A stretch of DNA of 64,000 bases from Sphingomonadaceae bacterium (GCA_009926135.1 RFPL01000007.1:62001-126000), one strand, 5' to 3'; counted from the first letter of the stretch, positions 29,332-39,076 are shown. The notes: a model not told the origin generated them from the sequence alone. Translations and numbers: made by a program.

Positions 29332-30228
29332 ATGAGCGAACCGAAACACGTTTCCTTCCTGGGCCTCGGCGTCATGGGCGGCGCGATTGCGCGGCACATC
29401 GGCAATGCCGGTCACCGGCTGACCATTTACAACCGCAGCCCTGAACGGCTGGCGAAGTGGCAGGAGGCCAACCCCGGCCTTGCCGTCCGCGTCGCGCAGA
29501 CCCCGGCGGAAGCCGCCGAGGGCGCGCAGGTGGTGCTGACCTGCGTGGGCAATGACGATGACCTGGCAGACGTTGTCCTTGGCCCGAACGGGGTGTTTTC
29601 CAGCTTGCGCAAGGGCGCGGTATTCGTCGACCACACAACGGTATCCGCGCGCATCGCCCGCCAGATCGCCGTCGAAGCCCGCGACCTGCAGGTCCACTGC
29701 GTCGATGCCCCCGTCACCGGCGGACAGGCCGGGGCTGAAAATGGCACGCTCACCGTGATGTGCGGCGGGCGCGATGAGGCGATCGAGGCCGCCCGTCCGG
29801 TGATGGAAGCCTATACCAAGCGGATCGTCCACGTCGGCAGGGCCGGTGCCGGGCAGACCACCAAGATGGTCAACCAGATCGCCTTCGCCGGCGTCCTCGC
29901 CAGCCTGTCCGAAGCCATGCGCTTTGCCCAGGCCGCCCATCTCGATCTGGAAAAGGTCTATGAGGCGATCTCTGGCGGCGCATCGCAGAGCTGGCAGATG
30001 GACAACCGCTGGCACACCATGGCCAAGGACGAGTTCGACTTCGGCTTCGCGGTTGACTGGATGCGCAAGGATCTGGGCCTGACCCTGGAGGAAGGCCGCT
30101 CGCTGGGCGTGCCGCTGGCCGTGACCGCGCTGATCGACCAGTTCTACGCCGAAGTTCAGGCGCTGGGTGGCGGACGGCAGGATACTTCCTCGCTGATCCG
30201 CCGACTGCCAAAGCGGGGGCGCGCATGA
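29332..30228 (+). CDS. NAD(P)-dependent beta-hydroxyacid dehydrogenase (3-hydroxyisobutyrate dehydrogenase-like)
   Basis: The protein belongs to the beta-hydroxyacid dehydrogenase family. It has the nucleotide motif FLGLGVMGGAIARHI near the start, the substrate motif DAPVTGGQAGAENG (DAPVxGG) and the catalytic lysine in GAGQTTKMVNQI. NRSPER after beta-2 suggests NADPH use. True substrates vary within this family (3-hydroxyisobutyrate, tartronate semialdehyde, succinic semialdehyde). ATG 29332 is my choice; ATG 29320 is close by. The stop overlaps the amidohydrolase start (ATGA). Confidence 0.9.
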   Translation: MSEPKHVSFLGLGVMGGAIARHIGNAGHRLTIYNRSPERLAKWQEANPGLAVRVAQTPAEAAEGAQVVLTCVGNDDDLADVVLGPNGVFSSLRKGAVFVDHTTVSARIARQIAVEARDLQVHCVDAPVTGGQAGAENGTLTVMCGGRDEAIEAARPVMEAYTKRIVHVGRAGAGQTTKMVNQIAFAGVLASLSEAMRFAQAAHLDLEKVYEAISGGASQSWQMDNRWHTMAKDEFDFGFAVDWMRKDLGLTLEEGRSLGVPLAVTALIDQFYAEVQALGGGRQDTSSLIRRLPKRGRA

Positions 30229-31880
30229 TGCACAGGCTACTACTGGCGGCAACCGCTGCCCTCGCCCTTTCCGCGCCGGCGCTCGCCGATACGCTGGTCG
30301 ATAATGTCGACGGACTGACCATCGACGCCACTGGCGGGATCGAGCGCTTTACCGGACTGCTGGTGGGCGATGATGGCCGGATCGTTCAGGTCCTGCACCG
30401 CGGCGACAAGCGGCCCGGCAAGGTCGATTATTTCGTCGATGGCAAGGGCCAGGTCATGGTGCCGGGCATGATCGACAGCCATGGCCACGTCATGGGTCTC
30501 GGCTTTTCCGCCCTCACCCTCGACCTGACCGACACGAAATCGCTGGCCGAAGCGCTGGCCAAGGTTGCGGCCTATGCCAAGGCCAATCCGGACCGCCCGT
30601 GGATCCTGGGGCGCGGCTGGAACCAGGAACTGTGGCCGGAAAAGCGCTTCCCGACCGCTGCCGAACTTGATGCCGTGGTCGGCGATCGCCCGGTCTGGCT
30701 CGAGCGGGTCGATGGCCACGCTGGCTGGGCCAATACCAAGGCTCTGGCTGCTGCAAACGTTACGGCGCTGACCAAGGCACCGGCGGGCGGTTCGATCGAG
30801 CGACTCGCTGGCGGGAAGCCGGCAGGCGTGCTGGTGGACAATGCGACCGAACTGGTCGGCAAGGCCGTCCCCGCGCCGCGCCCGGAAGACCGTGATCTGG
30901 CGCTCGCCAAGGCGCAGGAAATCCTGCTGGGCCGAGGGGTCACCGCAATTGCGGACATGGGCACGACGATCGAGGACTGGCAGGCCTTCCGCCGTGCCGG
31001 CGACAATGGTTCGCTGCGGGTGCGGATCATGTCCTATGCGATGGGGACCGACAACATGGCCCTGATCGGTGGCCCCGGCCCTTCGCCCTGGCTTTATGAC
31101 GACAAGCTGCGCCTCAACGGGGTGAAGCTCTATTCCGACGGCGCACTCGGGTCGCGCGGTGCAAGTCTGAAGGCACCCTACAGCGATGCGCCGACGGTAA
31201 AGGGCCTGCGGGTGACCGGCGATACCCAGCTCAAGAACTTCATGAGCCGCGCCGCGCTCGACCACTTCCAGGTCGCGATCCATGCGATCGGCGATGAAGC
31301 CAATGCGGCCGCCCTCACCGCGATCGAGGACATGAACCAGACCTACACGGGTGATCGGCGCTGGCGGATCGAACATGCCCAGATACTCGACCCGGCCGAC
31401 ATCCCCCGCTTTGCCAAGGCGGGCGTAATCGCCTCGATGCAGCCCGTGCACCAGACTTCTGACCGGCTGATGGCCGAAGCCCGGCTGGGGCCGAACCGGC
31501 TCACCGGGGCCTATGCCTGGGCAAGCCTTGCGGCCAGCGGGGCTAAACTGGCCTTCGGATCCGATGTGCCTGTGGAACTCGCCGATCCTTGGGCGGGCCT
31601 TGCGGCCGCAATCAGTCGCACCGGGCCAGACGGGCAGCCCCTGGGCGGCTGGCAGCCACAGGAACGCGTCAGCCGCGAGCTGGCACTGGCTGCCTATACC
31701 GCCAACGGTGCCTATGCTGGCTTTGCCGAGGGCCGCTTTGGCCGGTTGCAACGGGGTGAGCGGGCGGACTTCCTGATGATCGACCGCGATCCATTGCTGG
31801 CAACGCCGGCCGATATCCGGGCAACCCAGGTGTTGCAGGTGTGGGTCGGCGGCCAGCTGGTCCACCAGCGCGGCGGCTAA
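30225..31880 (+). CDS. Secreted metal-dependent amidohydrolase (YtcJ/NfdA-like)
   Basis: This is a 551-residue amidohydrolase superfamily protein with a signal peptide (cleavage near APALADT, about residue 22). Metal ligands are seen in MIDSHGHVMG (HxH), in the mid-region VAIHAIGDEAN, in WRIEHAQIL and in FGSDVPVE (Asp). The family includes N-substituted formamide deformylases, but the substrate is unknown here. It is coupled to the upstream dehydrogenase by a 4-base overlap. Confidence 0.9.
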   Translation: MMHRLLLAATAALALSAPALADTLVDNVDGLTIDATGGIERFTGLLVGDDGRIVQVLHRGDKRPGKVDYFVDGKGQVMVPGMIDSHGHVMGLGFSALTLDLTDTKSLAEALAKVAAYAKANPDRPWILGRGWNQELWPEKRFPTAAELDAVVGDRPVWLERVDGHAGWANTKALAAANVTALTKAPAGGSIERLAGGKPAGVLVDNATELVGKAVPAPRPEDRDLALAKAQEILLGRGVTAIADMGTTIEDWQAFRRAGDNGSLRVRIMSYAMGTDNMALIGGPGPSPWLYDDKLRLNGVKLYSDGALGSRGASLKAPYSDAPTVKGLRVTGDTQLKNFMSRAALDHFQVAIHAIGDEANAAALTAIEDMNQTYTGDRRWRIEHAQILDPADIPRFAKAGVIASMQPVHQTSDRLMAEARLGPNRLTGAYAWASLAASGAKLAFGSDVPVELADPWAGLAAAISRTGPDGQPLGGWQPQERVSRELALAAYTANGAYAGFAEGRFGRLQRGERADFLMIDRDPLLATPADIRATQVLQVWVGGQLVHQRGG

Positions 31881-31883
31881 GGA

Positions 31884-32696
31884 TCAGGGCAATGTTTCGC
31901 CGGGGGTCGGCGCAAGTTCGGTCCCTGGTGCTGCTTCGGCTGCGTTCTTGCGGTCGGTAAACCACATGATCGCCAGCGCGCTTTCATAAAGCAGCCACAG
32001 CGGCACGGCCAGCATGAGCTGCGAGATCACGTCCGGCGGCGTGATGACCGCAGCGATGATCGTGATGCCAACGATCACGTAGCGCCGCGCCCGCACCAAG
32101 TCATCGCGGCCGACAATCCCCGCGCGGTTGAGCAGCAGCAGCAGAACGGGCAGCAGGAAGCTGATCCCGAACGCCATGATGAATTGCATGACCAGGCTGA
32201 GATAGGCCCCGGTTTCCGGCAGTGCTTCCATCGACAAGCCGCCGCGCTCGCCCTCGAAGCCCAGGAAGAAGTGGAACGCGGTCGGCATGACCACGAAATA
32301 GGCCAGGGCCGCACCGGTCGTGAACAGGATCGGCGTCGCCAGCAGGAACGGCAGGAAGGCACGCTTTTCCTTGGCATAGAGCCCGGGTGCGACAAAGGCC
32401 CAGAGCTGATTGGCAATGACCGGGAAGCAAACGAGGAAAGCGGCGAACAGCGCGACCTTCACGTTCACGAAGAATGCGCCATAGAGCTGGGTGTAGATCA
32501 GCTTGCCCTGCCCGGGCGGGAAAGCCTGGGTCAGCGGGCGAACCAGGAAGCCGAAAATGTCGTTGGCGAAATAGAAGCAGACCCCGAAGGCCACCAGCAA
32601 TGCCGCGATGATGCGCATCAGCCGGGTGCGCAACTCGATCAGATGGTCGAGCAGCGGGGCCTGGCTCTCATCGATGTCCTTGATCTTGAGTACCAT
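31884..32696 (-). CDS. tatC: TatC, twin-arginine translocase receptor subunit
   Basis: TatC binds twin-arginine signal peptides with TatB. The 270-residue protein has six membrane segments. Typical motifs are LLDHLIELRTRLMR near the start, FPVIANQLWAFVAPGLYAKE in the second periplasmic region and AVITPPDVISQLMLAVPLW. ATG 32696 is preferred (MVLKIKDIDES) and is one base from the tatB stop. The order tatA-tatB-tatC is intact and ends the long argS operon. Confidence 0.96.
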   Translation of the reverse strand: MVLKIKDIDESQAPLLDHLIELRTRLMRIIAALLVAFGVCFYFANDIFGFLVRPLTQAFPPGQGKLIYTQLYGAFFVNVKVALFAAFLVCFPVIANQLWAFVAPGLYAKEKRAFLPFLLATPILFTTGAALAYFVVMPTAFHFFLGFEGERGGLSMEALPETGAYLSLVMQFIMAFGISFLLPVLLLLLNRAGIVGRDDLVRARRYVIVGITIIAAVITPPDVISQLMLAVPLWLLYESALAIMWFTDRKNAAEAAPGTELAPTPGETLP

Positions 32697-32697
32697 G

Positions 32698-33039
32698 TCA
32701 GGCGGCCTGATCCGGCTTTGGCGCATCCGGCTCGGCGGGCTCCTCGGCCTTTGCCGTGCCCGGATCCTGTCCGATCAGGGCGGCTTCGGCATGAGCGCTT
32801 TCGGGCGGATGCTCACGCATGATCGCCTCGTTCTGCTCGCGCCACTTCTTTTCCATGTCCGCCAGTTCAGCCTCGCGGATCATGGTTTCAACGCCAGCGC
32901 GAAAATGCCCGGACACCCGCCGGATCTTGCCGATCCAGCGGCCCGCCGTGCGCAGCGCCAGCGGCAGGTCCTTGGGACCGATCACCACCACCGCCACGAT
33001 CACGATCAGCAGCAGCTCGGAGGCGCCAATATCAAACAT
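32698..33039 (-). CDS. tatB: TatB, twin-arginine translocase subunit
   Basis: TatB (113 residues) has one short N-terminal membrane helix (MFDIGASELLLIVIVAVVVI), the hinge GPKDLP typical of TatB, an amphipathic helix, and a charged proline/alanine-rich tail. It forms the receptor complex with TatC. It lies between tatA and tatC on the minus strand with 17 bases to tatA and one to tatC. Confidence 0.94.
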   Translation of the reverse strand: MFDIGASELLLIVIVAVVVIGPKDLPLALRTAGRWIGKIRRVSGHFRAGVETMIREAELADMEKKWREQNEAIMREHPPESAHAEAALIGQDPGTAKAEEPAEPDAPKPDQAA

Positions 33040-33056
33040 GCGCCTGTCCTCGCCGC

Positions 33057-33296
33057 TTACTTCTGCTCGGTCTTGCTGGCTCCAGATTCGACCGGGGCGG
33101 CCGCAGTGGTCTCGGTCGGTGCCGGGATCTGGGCCGGCGGGGCAGCAGGCTTGGCTTCTTCATCAGCCATGCCCGCCTTGAAGCTTTTGATACCCTTGCC
33201 GAAATCGCCCATGATTTCGGATACGCGACCGCGCCCGAACAGGACCAGCACGACCAGCAGCACGATCAGCCAGTGCCAGATTGAAAAACCGCCCAT
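33057..33296 (-). CDS. tatA: TatA, twin-arginine translocase pore subunit
   Basis: TatA (79 residues) has an N-terminal membrane helix beginning [18 protein letters not shown], then the alphaproteobacterial hallmark [20 protein letters not shown] as amphipathic helix, and a proline/alanine-rich acidic tail. It oligomerises to move folded proteins across the inner membrane. It is the first of the tat genes, 44 bases after scpB. Confidence 0.96.
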   Translation of the reverse strand: MGGFSIWHWLIVLLVVLVLFGRGRVSEIMGDFGKGIKSFKAGMADEEAKPAAPPAQIPAPTETTAAAPVESGASKTEQK

Positions 33297-33340
33297 TTTA
33301 ACGACTCCGTTTCGAGGTTCCTGCCCCCGTTGGCCCCTAT

Positions 33341-33976
33341 CTAGGCGCTTTCATCCTCGCTTGCCAGTCCAGCTTCAGCCTCGGCGGCTTCGCGGCGCTC
33401 GCTAGCGGTTTCCATTGCATCGGCCAGGGCATCGTCAACCGGATCGAGCAGCCCGGCGGCCTTAAGTTCGTCGAGGCCAGGAAGGTCGCGGCGGCTTTCG
33501 AGACCGAAATGGGTCAGGAAATCCGGCGTCGTTGCAAATATCACCGGCCGCCCCGGCACCTCGCGCCGGCCGACGATTCGGACCCAGCCGGCCTCCATCA
33601 GCACGTCTAGCGTGCCCTTGGCGGTCTGGACTCCGCGGATCGCCTCGATCTCGGCGCGGCTGACCGGCTCGTGATAGGCCACGATCGCCAGCACCTCGGT
33701 AGCGGCGCGGGATAGGCGTCGCACCTCCTCGCGTTCACGCCGTAGCAAGTGCGCCAGGTCTGGCGCGGTCTGGAAATGCCAGCGCCTGGCCCGCTCGACT
33801 AAGTGAATGCCGCGTTCGCGGTAAGTCTCGGCCAGTTCGGCCAGTGCCCCCTTCACGTCGGCACCACCAAGATGAGTTGAGATCGCCTCGGCTGTCATTG
33901 GCTCTTCGGCAGCGAACAGCGTCGCCTCGACCGCGCGGACCAAATCGTCTGGCCGGGAAGACAAGGGACTTGTCAC
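33341..33976 (-). CDS. scpB: ScpB, segregation and condensation protein B
   Basis: ScpB (211 residues) is the winged-helix (kite) subunit that pairs with ScpA and SMC in chromosome condensation. The N-terminal [18 protein letters not shown] and the central [20 protein letters not shown] are family signatures; [20 protein letters not shown] follows. The C-terminal 40 residues are acidic and alanine-rich. Its start overlaps the scpA stop. Confidence 0.94.
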   Translation of the reverse strand: MTSPLSSRPDDLVRAVEATLFAAEEPMTAEAISTHLGGADVKGALAELAETYRERGIHLVERARRWHFQTAPDLAHLLRREREEVRRLSRAATEVLAIVAYHEPVSRAEIEAIRGVQTAKGTLDVLMEAGWVRIVGRREVPGRPVIFATTPDFLTHFGLESRRDLPGLDELKAAGLLDPVDDALADAMETASERREAAEAEAGLASEDESA

Positions 33977-34788
33977 GCCTTCACCCCGCGCAGCATCAGC
34001 GGGCCAAAGGTGCGTTCCTGCTGCAACTCGGCCTTGCCCAGCCGCGCCAGTTCCAGCGCGGCGACAAAGCTGGAAGCCATGGCCGAGCGCCGCAGCTTGG
34101 GATTGGCCCAGTCGGTTTCGGAGGCCGGCGGCAGGAAATCCTTCAGTTCCATCCAGTCCAGATTGACGCCCAGCATGGCCGATACCCGGTTCAGCGCGCT
34201 GTCGAGCGTCATCACCATCCGGTCACGCACCATGTGCACCACCGGCTGGGTTCGCGCCTTGACCTGGCCGTAGGCCTGGACCAGCGCGAACCAGTCACAC
34301 TGCCACTTCGCCTTCCGGTCGATCTTCAGGCCTTCCGGGGCACCGCGCAGGAATACATCGCGGCCCAGCCGGTCACGTCCCATCAGCCGTGCCGCCGCAT
34401 CGCGCATCGCCGCCAGCCGCTGCAGCCGCAGTTGCAGGCGCAACGCCAGCTCTTCGGGACTTGGGTCTTCCTGTTCCTCGCGCGGCAGCAGCAGCGCGGA
34501 CTTGAGATAGGCCAGCCAGGCTGCCATCACCAGGTAATCGGCAGCCAGTTCCAGCCGCAGCGCCTCGGCCCGCTCGATATAGGTGAGATACTGGTCGACC
34601 AGCGCGAGGATCGAGATCCGGCGCAAGTCGACCTTCTGCCGCCGCGCCAGATCGAGCAGCAGGTCGAGCGGCCCTTCCCAACCGTCCAGCTCCAGATAGA
34701 GCGCCGCATCCTCGGTCGCAGCCGCTCCGGGGCCAGCCCAGTCTTCTTCGGGCAAGGTAATGGCGGGGGCATCGTCCAGTTCGTTCAT
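33973..34788 (-). CDS. scpA: ScpA, segregation and condensation protein A (kleisin)
   Basis: ScpA (271 residues) is the bacterial kleisin that links SMC heads. The N-terminal domain has WEGPLDLLLDLARRQKVDLR, the classical ScpA signature, followed by ISILALVDQYL and YLVMAAWLAYLKSALLLPRE. It begins with an acidic extension of about 30 residues. It is coupled to nagZ upstream and scpB downstream by 4-base overlaps. Confidence 0.95.
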   Translation of the reverse strand: MNELDDAPAITLPEEDWAGPGAAATEDAALYLELDGWEGPLDLLLDLARRQKVDLRRISILALVDQYLTYIERAEALRLELAADYLVMAAWLAYLKSALLLPREEQEDPSPEELALRLQLRLQRLAAMRDAAARLMGRDRLGRDVFLRGAPEGLKIDRKAKWQCDWFALVQAYGQVKARTQPVVHMVRDRMVMTLDSALNRVSAMLGVNLDWMELKDFLPPASETDWANPKLRRSAMASSFVAALELARLGKAELQQERTFGPLMLRGVKA

Positions 34789-35813
34789 GCCCGAGCCTCC
34801 GCAGTTTCAAGCAATGCCAACAGCGCGTCGCGCCTGGCCACCAGCTCGGCCTGCTCCGCCGTCGGCCGGGGCGCGCGGATTGCATCGAGCGCGCGGGCAT
34901 GGCGGGCGGCGGTCGCCTCCGCCATCGTGCCGAGCCGCGCGCAGATGCCGGTCATGTCGTCCATCTTCGCCCAGCAGTTGAGCGCGATGTCACAGCCAGC
35001 CTTGATCGAGGCTTCGGCGCGTTCGGGCACGGTGCCGGAAAGCGCCTCCATGTCGAGGTCATCGGTCAGCAGCAAGCCATCGAAGCCGATCCTGCCGCGA
35101 ATGATCTGCTCGATCACATAGGGTGACTGGGTGGCGGGATGGTCGCCATCCCAGGCGGTGAAGACCAGGTGCCCGGTCATGGCAATTGGCGCCCCGGCCA
35201 GCGCCCGGAACGGTGCAATATCGCTTTCCAGTTCCTCCGCGCTGGCGGTGACGGTCGGCAGTTCCTTGTGCGTATCGACCAGCGAGCGGCCGTGGCCCGG
35301 CATATGCTTGATCGTGCCGACCACTCCGGCCCGGGCCAGACCGTCAAGGACCGCGCGGCCGATCGCGGCTACCCGCAGCGGCTCGAACCCATAGGCCCGG
35401 TCACCGATCACATCGTGCGCGCCATGCTGGCGGACATCGAGGACAGGGGCATGGGTGCACGTGATGCCAACTTCGTGCAGGTCATGCCCCAATGCTTCGG
35501 CATTGGCGCGCGCCGCCTCGATCGCGGAAGCGGGCGCAAAGTCGAACAAGCGGTCAAACGCCGCGCCGGCGGGATAGGCCGGCCAGACCGGCGGCTTCAT
35601 TCGCGCAACGCGGCCACCTTCCTGGTCGATCGTGATCAGCAACCTGTCGCGTCCGTGGATCGTACGCAAAGCGTCGGTCAGCGCGCGGACTTGCTGCCGG
35701 CTTTCGATGTTGCGGCCGAACAGGATATAGCCCGCCGGATCGGCATCACGGAAGAACGCCCGCTCGTCGACGGTCAAGGTCAGTCCGGAAAGGCCGAAAA
35801 TTGCAGGAGTCAT
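34785..35813 (-). CDS. nagZ: NagZ, beta-N-acetylhexosaminidase (GH3)
   Basis: NagZ removes GlcNAc from anhydro-muropeptides during wall recycling in the cytoplasm. The 342-residue length is normal. The GH3 NagZ motif IKHMPGHGRSLVDTHKELP holds the catalytic Asp-His pair on its loop, and LLTDDLDMEAL carries the nucleophile aspartate. DQEGGRVARM binds substrate. No signal peptide is seen. The gene lies in the argS-SPOR-nagZ-scpA order common in alphaproteobacteria. Confidence 0.95.
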   Translation of the reverse strand: MTPAIFGLSGLTLTVDERAFFRDADPAGYILFGRNIESRQQVRALTDALRTIHGRDRLLITIDQEGGRVARMKPPVWPAYPAGAAFDRLFDFAPASAIEAARANAEALGHDLHEVGITCTHAPVLDVRQHGAHDVIGDRAYGFEPLRVAAIGRAVLDGLARAGVVGTIKHMPGHGRSLVDTHKELPTVTASAEELESDIAPFRALAGAPIAMTGHLVFTAWDGDHPATQSPYVIEQIIRGRIGFDGLLLTDDLDMEALSGTVPERAEASIKAGCDIALNCWAKMDDMTGICARLGTMAEATAARHARALDAIRAPRPTAEQAELVARRDALLALLETAEARA

Positions 35814-35884
35814 GATGCGCGAAGAGTCGCAGGAAGCGGCGCGCCGTGCAAGCAGGACGCACCATCTGCGTGTGGATTACCGGC

Positions 35885-36619
35885 CTATTTGACCTGGCAG
35901 GAAATCCCCGCACCCTTCAACCGGCTGCACAGCGCAGAGGCCGCTGCCTTGTCCGGTGCGATCGCTTGCAGGCGGTAAATCGTGCCATTGTCGGCAGTGC
36001 CGGCGATGACCCGGTGCGAAACACCTGAAAGGACGCCATCGGCCTGGGCCACCAGCTTGCTCCAGCCCGCCTCGGCCGTGGCCTGTGAGGAGAAGGCACC
36101 AACCTGCACACCCACCCCGGTTGCAGCCGCTTTGGGTGCGGGGGGCGGCGTGGCCGCAGCCGTCGGAGCCGGTGCCGGAACCGCAGACGGCGTGCCCGCC
36201 TCGGCCGAACCTGCCATCACTGGCGGGCGGCTCTGGCCTTCGGATGCCGCGAAGCTGACGTCGCCCGTGCCAGCAAAGGTCTTGCCGCCGGGGTTTTGCG
36301 GAGCGGTCTTGTAGGGTTCACTTGGCGCGGGAACGACGCTGCCGTCCGCGATCAGCTCGGGATCAGGGCCGCGGTTGGTGAACCACCAGATCCCGCCAAC
36401 CACGGCAGCGAGCAGCGTCAGGCCAGCCACGAACAGTATCAACAGGCGGCTGGTGTCATAACCCTCATCGTCGCCGGCATAGTCGTCATCGTCGGCACTT
36501 TCGAGCCAGGGCAGGCGCTCGTCCGGCTCGTTCAGTTCAAGCTGTTCGGTTTCAAGCCGGTCGTCATCCTGTTCGTCCCAGCCGTGTTCGCCGCGGCGAT
36601 CGTCGTTTGCCCCAACCAT
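35885..36619 (-). CDS. SPOR-domain membrane protein
   Basis: The 244-residue protein has a very acidic cytoplasmic N-terminus (about 1-55), one membrane segment (LLILFVAGLTLLAAVVGGIW), an Ala/Pro-rich periplasmic linker and a C-terminal SPOR domain (VGVQVGAFSSQATAEAGWSK). SPOR domains bind glycan strands without stem peptides at division sites. This places it at the septum, in keeping with nagZ next to it. ATG 36619 overlaps the argS stop by one base; a GTG one codon earlier is also in frame. Confidence 0.9.
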   Translation of the reverse strand: MVGANDDRRGEHGWDEQDDDRLETEQLELNEPDERLPWLESADDDDYAGDDEGYDTSRLLILFVAGLTLLAAVVGGIWWFTNRGPDPELIADGSVVPAPSEPYKTAPQNPGGKTFAGTGDVSFAASEGQSRPPVMAGSAEAGTPSAVPAPAPTAAATPPPAPKAAATGVGVQVGAFSSQATAEAGWSKLVAQADGVLSGVSHRVIAGTADNGTIYRLQAIAPDKAAASALCSRLKGAGISCQVK

Positions 36620-38364
36620 CACAGTTCCTCCACCGCCTCAACGCCAAGAAGCGCCAGGCCATTGCGGACAAGTTGCCCGATTTGCGTGGCAAGATAAAGC
36701 CTTGCGGATGTCAGCGCGGCGTCCTGTGCCACGATGAAGCGCTTTTCGGGCCGGTCATTCCCGACGTTCCAGTAGCCGTGGAACGCCGCAGCCAGGTCCT
36801 GGAGGAAGAAGGCGACGCGGTGCGGCTCGCGCGCCACGGCCGCAGCCTCCACCAGTCGGGGGAACTGGGCGGCAAGCTTGATCAGGCCCAGCTCTTCCTC
36901 GCCGAGCAGGTCCAATCCCGCGTCGCCGGGGGCAAAGCCTTCTGCCGCTGCCTTGCGCAGGGTCGAGCAGATCCGGGCGTGCGCGTACTGGACGTAGAAG
37001 ACCGGATTGTCCTTCGACGCTTCGACCACCTTGTCGAAATCGAAGTCCATCTGCGCGTCGGGCTTGCGGGTCAGCATGGTGAAGCGGACCACGTCCTTGC
37101 CCACCATCTCGACCACATCGGCCAGCGTCACAAAATTGCCGGCCCGCTTCGACATCTTGAACGGCTGGCCGCCCTTCATCAGCTGGACCATCTGGACCAA
37201 CTTGACCTCGAACGGGGTGGGCTTGCCTTCAGCTCCGGTCATGGCCGCAACTGCCGCCTTGATCCGCTTGACCGTCCCGGCGTGGTCCGCACCCCAGATA
37301 TCGACCAGCGCATCGGCGCTCTGCGCCTTCTGGAAGTGATAGGCCAGATCAGCCCCGAAATAAGTCCATTCGCCCGAGCTCTTCTTGATCGGGCGGTCCT
37401 GGTCATCGCCGAATTTCGTTGAACGGAACAGCGGCAGCTTGACCGGCTCCCAGTCCTCGGGCGTCTTGCCCTTGGGCGCTTCGAGCTGACCATCATAGAC
37501 CAGGTCGTGAGCGCGCAGCCACCGCTCGGCCTCGTCCGGCTTTCCGGCGGCCTGCAGTTCAGCCTCGGACGAGAACAGGTCGTGATGGATGCCAAGCAAG
37601 GCCAGGTCCGACTTGATCATCACCAGCATGGCCGCAACTGCGCGCGTGCGGAACAGCACCAGCCAATCGGCTTCGGGCGACTTGGCATATTGGTCGCCAA
37701 ATTCGGCAGCGAGCGCCTGGCCAACCGGGATCAGGTATTCGCCCGGGTAGAGGCCTTCCGGAATCTCGCCCACGCCCTCGCCCAGCGCCTCGCGGTAGCG
37801 GACGTGGACTGAACGGGCGAGGACATCGACCTGTGCGCCCGCATCGTTGACGTAATATTCCCGGATCACCTTGTGTCCGGCGAATTCCAGCAGGGTCGCC
37901 AGCGCATCGCCCACTACCGCGCCGCGGCAATGGCCCATGTGCATCGGCCCGGTCGGATTGGCCGAGACATATTCGATGTTTACCGTGGTCCCCTGCCCCA
38001 TGGTCGAACGGCCATAGTCACCGGCCAGCGTGGCAATGGCGCGAAGTTCGGCCAGCCAGGCGGCGGCATCGACGCGCAGGTTGATGAAACCGGGTCCGGC
38101 AATCTCGGCACTGGCGACACCCGGTACCTTGAGCAGCTCGGCGCACAGCACCTCGGCCAAGGCACGCGGGTTCATGCCCGCCGGCTTGGCCAGCACCATC
38201 GCCGCATTGGTCGAGAGATCGCCATGCGTCACGTCGCGCGGCGGTTCCACCGTCACGGCAGCGCGGTTGAGACCGCGCGGCAGGGTGCCGGCGGCTTCCA
38301 GCGCATCGAGCGCGGCGGAGATATGGCCGACAAAGGCGGCGTGAATGGTCTGGACAGCAGTCAT
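36619..38364 (-). CDS. argS: ArgS, arginyl-tRNA synthetase
   Basis: ArgS is a class I aminoacyl-tRNA synthetase. The 581-residue protein has the N-terminal tRNA-binding domain, the HIGH variant HMGH at 142-145 within SANPTGPMHMGHCRGAVVGD, the KMSK loop (FKMSKRAGNFVTL) near residue 403 and the C-terminal anticodon-binding domain ending in RNGLALLGVEAVEEL. It begins the long operon that continues to tatC. Confidence 0.97.
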   Translation of the reverse strand: MTAVQTIHAAFVGHISAALDALEAAGTLPRGLNRAAVTVEPPRDVTHGDLSTNAAMVLAKPAGMNPRALAEVLCAELLKVPGVASAEIAGPGFINLRVDAAAWLAELRAIATLAGDYGRSTMGQGTTVNIEYVSANPTGPMHMGHCRGAVVGDALATLLEFAGHKVIREYYVNDAGAQVDVLARSVHVRYREALGEGVGEIPEGLYPGEYLIPVGQALAAEFGDQYAKSPEADWLVLFRTRAVAAMLVMIKSDLALLGIHHDLFSSEAELQAAGKPDEAERWLRAHDLVYDGQLEAPKGKTPEDWEPVKLPLFRSTKFGDDQDRPIKKSSGEWTYFGADLAYHFQKAQSADALVDIWGADHAGTVKRIKAAVAAMTGAEGKPTPFEVKLVQMVQLMKGGQPFKMSKRAGNFVTLADVVEMVGKDVVRFTMLTRKPDAQMDFDFDKVVEASKDNPVFYVQYAHARICSTLRKAAAEGFAPGDAGLDLLGEEELGLIKLAAQFPRLVEAAAVAREPHRVAFFLQDLAAAFHGYWNVGNDRPEKRFIVAQDAALTSARLYLATQIGQLVRNGLALLGVEAVEEL

Positions 38365-38390
38365 GGCGCGCCGGTTAGCCGGTTTGCGCC

Positions 38391-38419
38391 GGAAATGAAA
38401 CCTTCCCGGGGCGGGAAGG
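38391..38419 (-). terminator. Rho-independent terminator between lipoprotein gene and argS
   Basis: Reading the minus strand, CCTTCCC (38419-38413) pairs with GGGAAGG (38407-38401) around a 5-base loop and is followed by TTTCATTT. It lies 7 bases after the lipoprotein stop and upstream of argS, separating the two transcripts. Confidence 0.65.
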
Positions 38420-38425
38420 CCGCGA

Positions 38426-39076
38426 TCAGCGCGTGGCGTTGTAGGTCAGCTGGTCCTGGCTCAGCTGGAAGCCGACCAGCATTTCGAAGGTCGCGCGGGC
38501 AACCGCCGCCTTGACCTCAGGCCGCGACAACGGATCGACCGCGGCATCGGCATCGCCGGCCTTGCGCTTGCGGATGATCTGTTCGCGGATATCGGCCGGC
38601 AGGCTGGCTTCAGCCTTGTCGACATAGGCACTGGCCGAACCGCTGGCCTGGGCACGTTCCTGACCATCGGCGAAGTTGATCGTCACCGATCCGACCCGCT
38701 TAGAAATCACGGCGCTGCCGCCGCGCAGGACGGTGACGAAATAGGGCAGCGTGACAGTCCGCGCGCCGCGGGTATCGGTGCGGCGGGCCAGCACGTCGAA
38801 CGTGGCGGCAGTATAAACCTTTTCGCCCGTCTCGTTGCAGGTCGAGCGCACATTGGTGAGCGCTCCGACCACGTCGATATTGTCGGCCGTGGTTGCGCCG
38901 GGGGTGCGGAACAACGTCATGTCGCCAGTGTAGTCCGGCACACCGACCGCCGGGCAGGCGCTCCGCACGGCCGTGATGCCAACGCCTTCATCGACCACCA
39001 GATCCCCGGTTCCGCGGCACCCCGCAAGGGCAGCGGCAACGGTCAGGGCGGCAATCAGGCGGGTGCGAGGCGTCAT
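38426..39076 (-). CDS. Lipoprotein, unknown (sphingomonad-type)
   Basis: The 216-residue protein has a clear lipobox (AAALAGC, lipidated Cys20). The rest is a soluble periplasmic domain with a CPAVGVPDYTGDMTLF stretch and two or three further cysteines that may form disulfides. The C-terminal part is helical and charged. I do not recognise a named domain. It is divergent from ispH and separated from argS by a hairpin. Confidence 0.8.
   Translation of the reverse strand: MTPRTRLIAALTVAAALAGCRGTGDLVVDEGVGITAVRSACPAVGVPDYTGDMTLFRTPGATTADNIDVVGALTNVRSTCNETGEKVYTAATFDVLARRTDTRGARTVTLPYFVTVLRGGSAVISKRVGSVTINFADGQERAQASGSASAYVDKAEASLPADIREQIIRKRKAGDADAAVDPLSRPEVKAAVARATFEMLVGFQLSQDQLTYNATR

Noticed and set aside
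30240-31865. Open frame of 541 codons antisense to the amidohydrolase gene
   Set aside because: It is the complementary shadow of a well-supported gene with metal-binding motifs; no ribosome site or domain was seen.
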